A DNA stretch of 14,903 nucleotides from a bacterium. GTDB taxonomy: Bacteria; Planctomycetota; Planctomycetia; Pirellulales; Pirellulaceae. Made by a program: the position numbers and the translations under genes. Below the pieces are notes generated by a model. The model was not told the DNA's origin. It made no database searches and saw only the letters and a program-made list of their open reading frames with translations. Within the stretch, counting starts at the first letter, position 1; every line of letters begins with the position of its first letter. The stretch lies in NCBI GenBank assembly GCA_030432015.1, contig JAUIHJ010000096.1, positions 1 to 14,903 on the forward strand, written 5' to 3'. Positions 14,208-14,903 of this stretch are shown here, piece after piece.

Positions 14208-14903
14208 ATGGATCCATGCTTTGAGAAACAGGTCGATCTGCCGGTGAGCGCCGCGGAGGCATTCGCATGGCACGAGCGTGCTGGTGCCATTGATCGACTC
14301 ATTCCGCCCTGGGAACGCGTCGCCGTCTTGAAGCGGGGAGAAGGAATTCGCGACGGGAGTGTTGTGGAGCTCTCGCAGCGACTGGGTCCTCTCAAATTGA
14401 AGTGGATTGCCCAGCACCACGGATACCAGCCTGGGCAAGCTTTCCGCGATACGCAGCTTGCGGGCCCCTTCGCTCGCTGGGAACACCTGCATCAATTCGG
14501 GGCCAACGGCCGTGGAATTGGCATCCTGAAGGACCACATCGAGTACCGTTTACCAGGAGGTATCTTCGGCCGATGGTTCGGAGGCGGTTTCATTCAACGC
14601 AAGTTAAAGAGTATGTTTACCTATCGACACATCACGACTCGTGACGATCTCGCAGCCCACGCAAAACACCTGGAGGCCGGAACGATGCAGATTGCAGTCA
14701 CAGGAGCGAGCGGTCTGGTTGGCTCTACACTGGTCCCGCTCCTAACAACAGGTGGTCATGACGTGATCCCGCTCGTCCGCCGCGAGGCCGCCGCAGGTGA
14801 AGTCACATGGAATCCCGAGGAAGTCCTTGACACCTCGCAGCTCGACGGGATCGATGCGGTGATCCACCTGGCCGGCGAAAATATTGCTGCCGCTCGCTGG
14901 TCG
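14208..14903 (+). CDS. SRPBCC domain fused to TIGR01777-type SDR epimerase (partial)
   Basis: Open to the right window edge (232 codons, no stop). Residues 1 to about 155 form an SRPBCC/START-like ligand-binding domain (FEKQVDLPVSAAEAFAWHERAGAIDRLIPPWE, later RWEHLHQF and IEYRLPGG). A Rossmann SDR domain starts at M160 with the NAD(P)-binding TGASGLVGS (165-173), then DAVIHLAGENIAAARW (216-231), the signature of the TIGR01777 epimerase family. Fusion of the two domains is known in this family, and such genes often lie near photolyases. The reaction is unknown. GGAAG sits a few bases before ATG 14208. The repeat at 14048-14192 immediately precedes it. Confidence 0.88.
   Translation, partial: MDPCFEKQVDLPVSAAEAFAWHERAGAIDRLIPPWERVAVLKRGEGIRDGSVVELSQRLGPLKLKWIAQHHGYQPGQAFRDTQLAGPFARWEHLHQFGANGRGIGILKDHIEYRLPGGIFGRWFGGGFIQRKLKSMFTYRHITTRDDLAAHAKHLEAGTMQIAVTGASGLVGSTLVPLLTTGGHDVIPLVRREAAAGEVTWNPEEVLDTSQLDGIDAVIHLAGENIAAARWS

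Noticed and set aside
13118..14395. A 425-codon open frame on the minus strand opposite the sigma factor gene and repeat copy 2
   Set aside because: It is antisense to a clearly recognised sigma factor with all domains and crosses repeat copy 2. Its translation matches no family I know, and long antisense frames are common in GC-rich coding DNA.

Overview
The window looks like a planctomycete chromosome, most likely of the Pirellulales/Rhodopirellula type. The evidence is a Cys-type secreted sulfatase with its formylglycine motif, a secreted propeller protein with DGxHW motifs, a small membrane protein with the RFSLKT leader common in this phylum, a divergent sigma-70 factor, and GC-rich genes on both strands with long intergenic gaps. 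The assignment rests on gene content and style only; there is no rRNA, tRNA or phylogenetic marker in the window.

Layout. (1) 1-1515, minus: a multi-GAF protein that runs off the left edge. Upstream of it, on the same strand, are a good promoter and a strong intrinsic terminator, which could mark a small RNA or an attenuated leader (about 1580-1794). (2) 2023-4624: a PhyH-type Fe(II)/2-oxoglutarate oxygenase (minus) divergent from an exported GH32/43-like beta-propeller protein (plus). (3) 4867-8933: an NRDE/TANGO2-family protein (minus), then a stand-alone FabH-like KAS III and a secreted sulfatase (both plus). (4) 9348-14903: a small membrane protein, a minus-strand pair of class II photolyase and DUF1475 membrane protein, then plus-strand genes for a Nei2-like DNA glycosylase, a sigma-70 factor and an SRPBCC-SDR (TIGR01777-like) fusion that runs off the right edge.

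How the genes may work together. The secreted propeller protein and the sulfatase fit carbohydrate or sulfated-glycan use. The right third fits a light/UV and oxidative-damage response: photoreversal of dimers, excision of oxidised bases, and a dedicated sigma factor next to a TIGR01777-type SDR of the kind often found near photolyases. That last link is an inference from gene order.

Most unusual structure. A 145-bp element occurs twice without gaps (7384-7528 and 14048-14192, about 84% identical by hand). Both copies have the same orientation, both carry an internal hairpin, and each lies immediately in front of a gene (the sulfatase and the SRPBCC-SDR gene). The second copy has imperfect terminal inverted repeats. 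The first copy appears to have supplied the sulfatase's start codon and the beginning of its N-terminus. It looks like a non-autonomous dispersed repeat and is the best candidate here for something undescribed.
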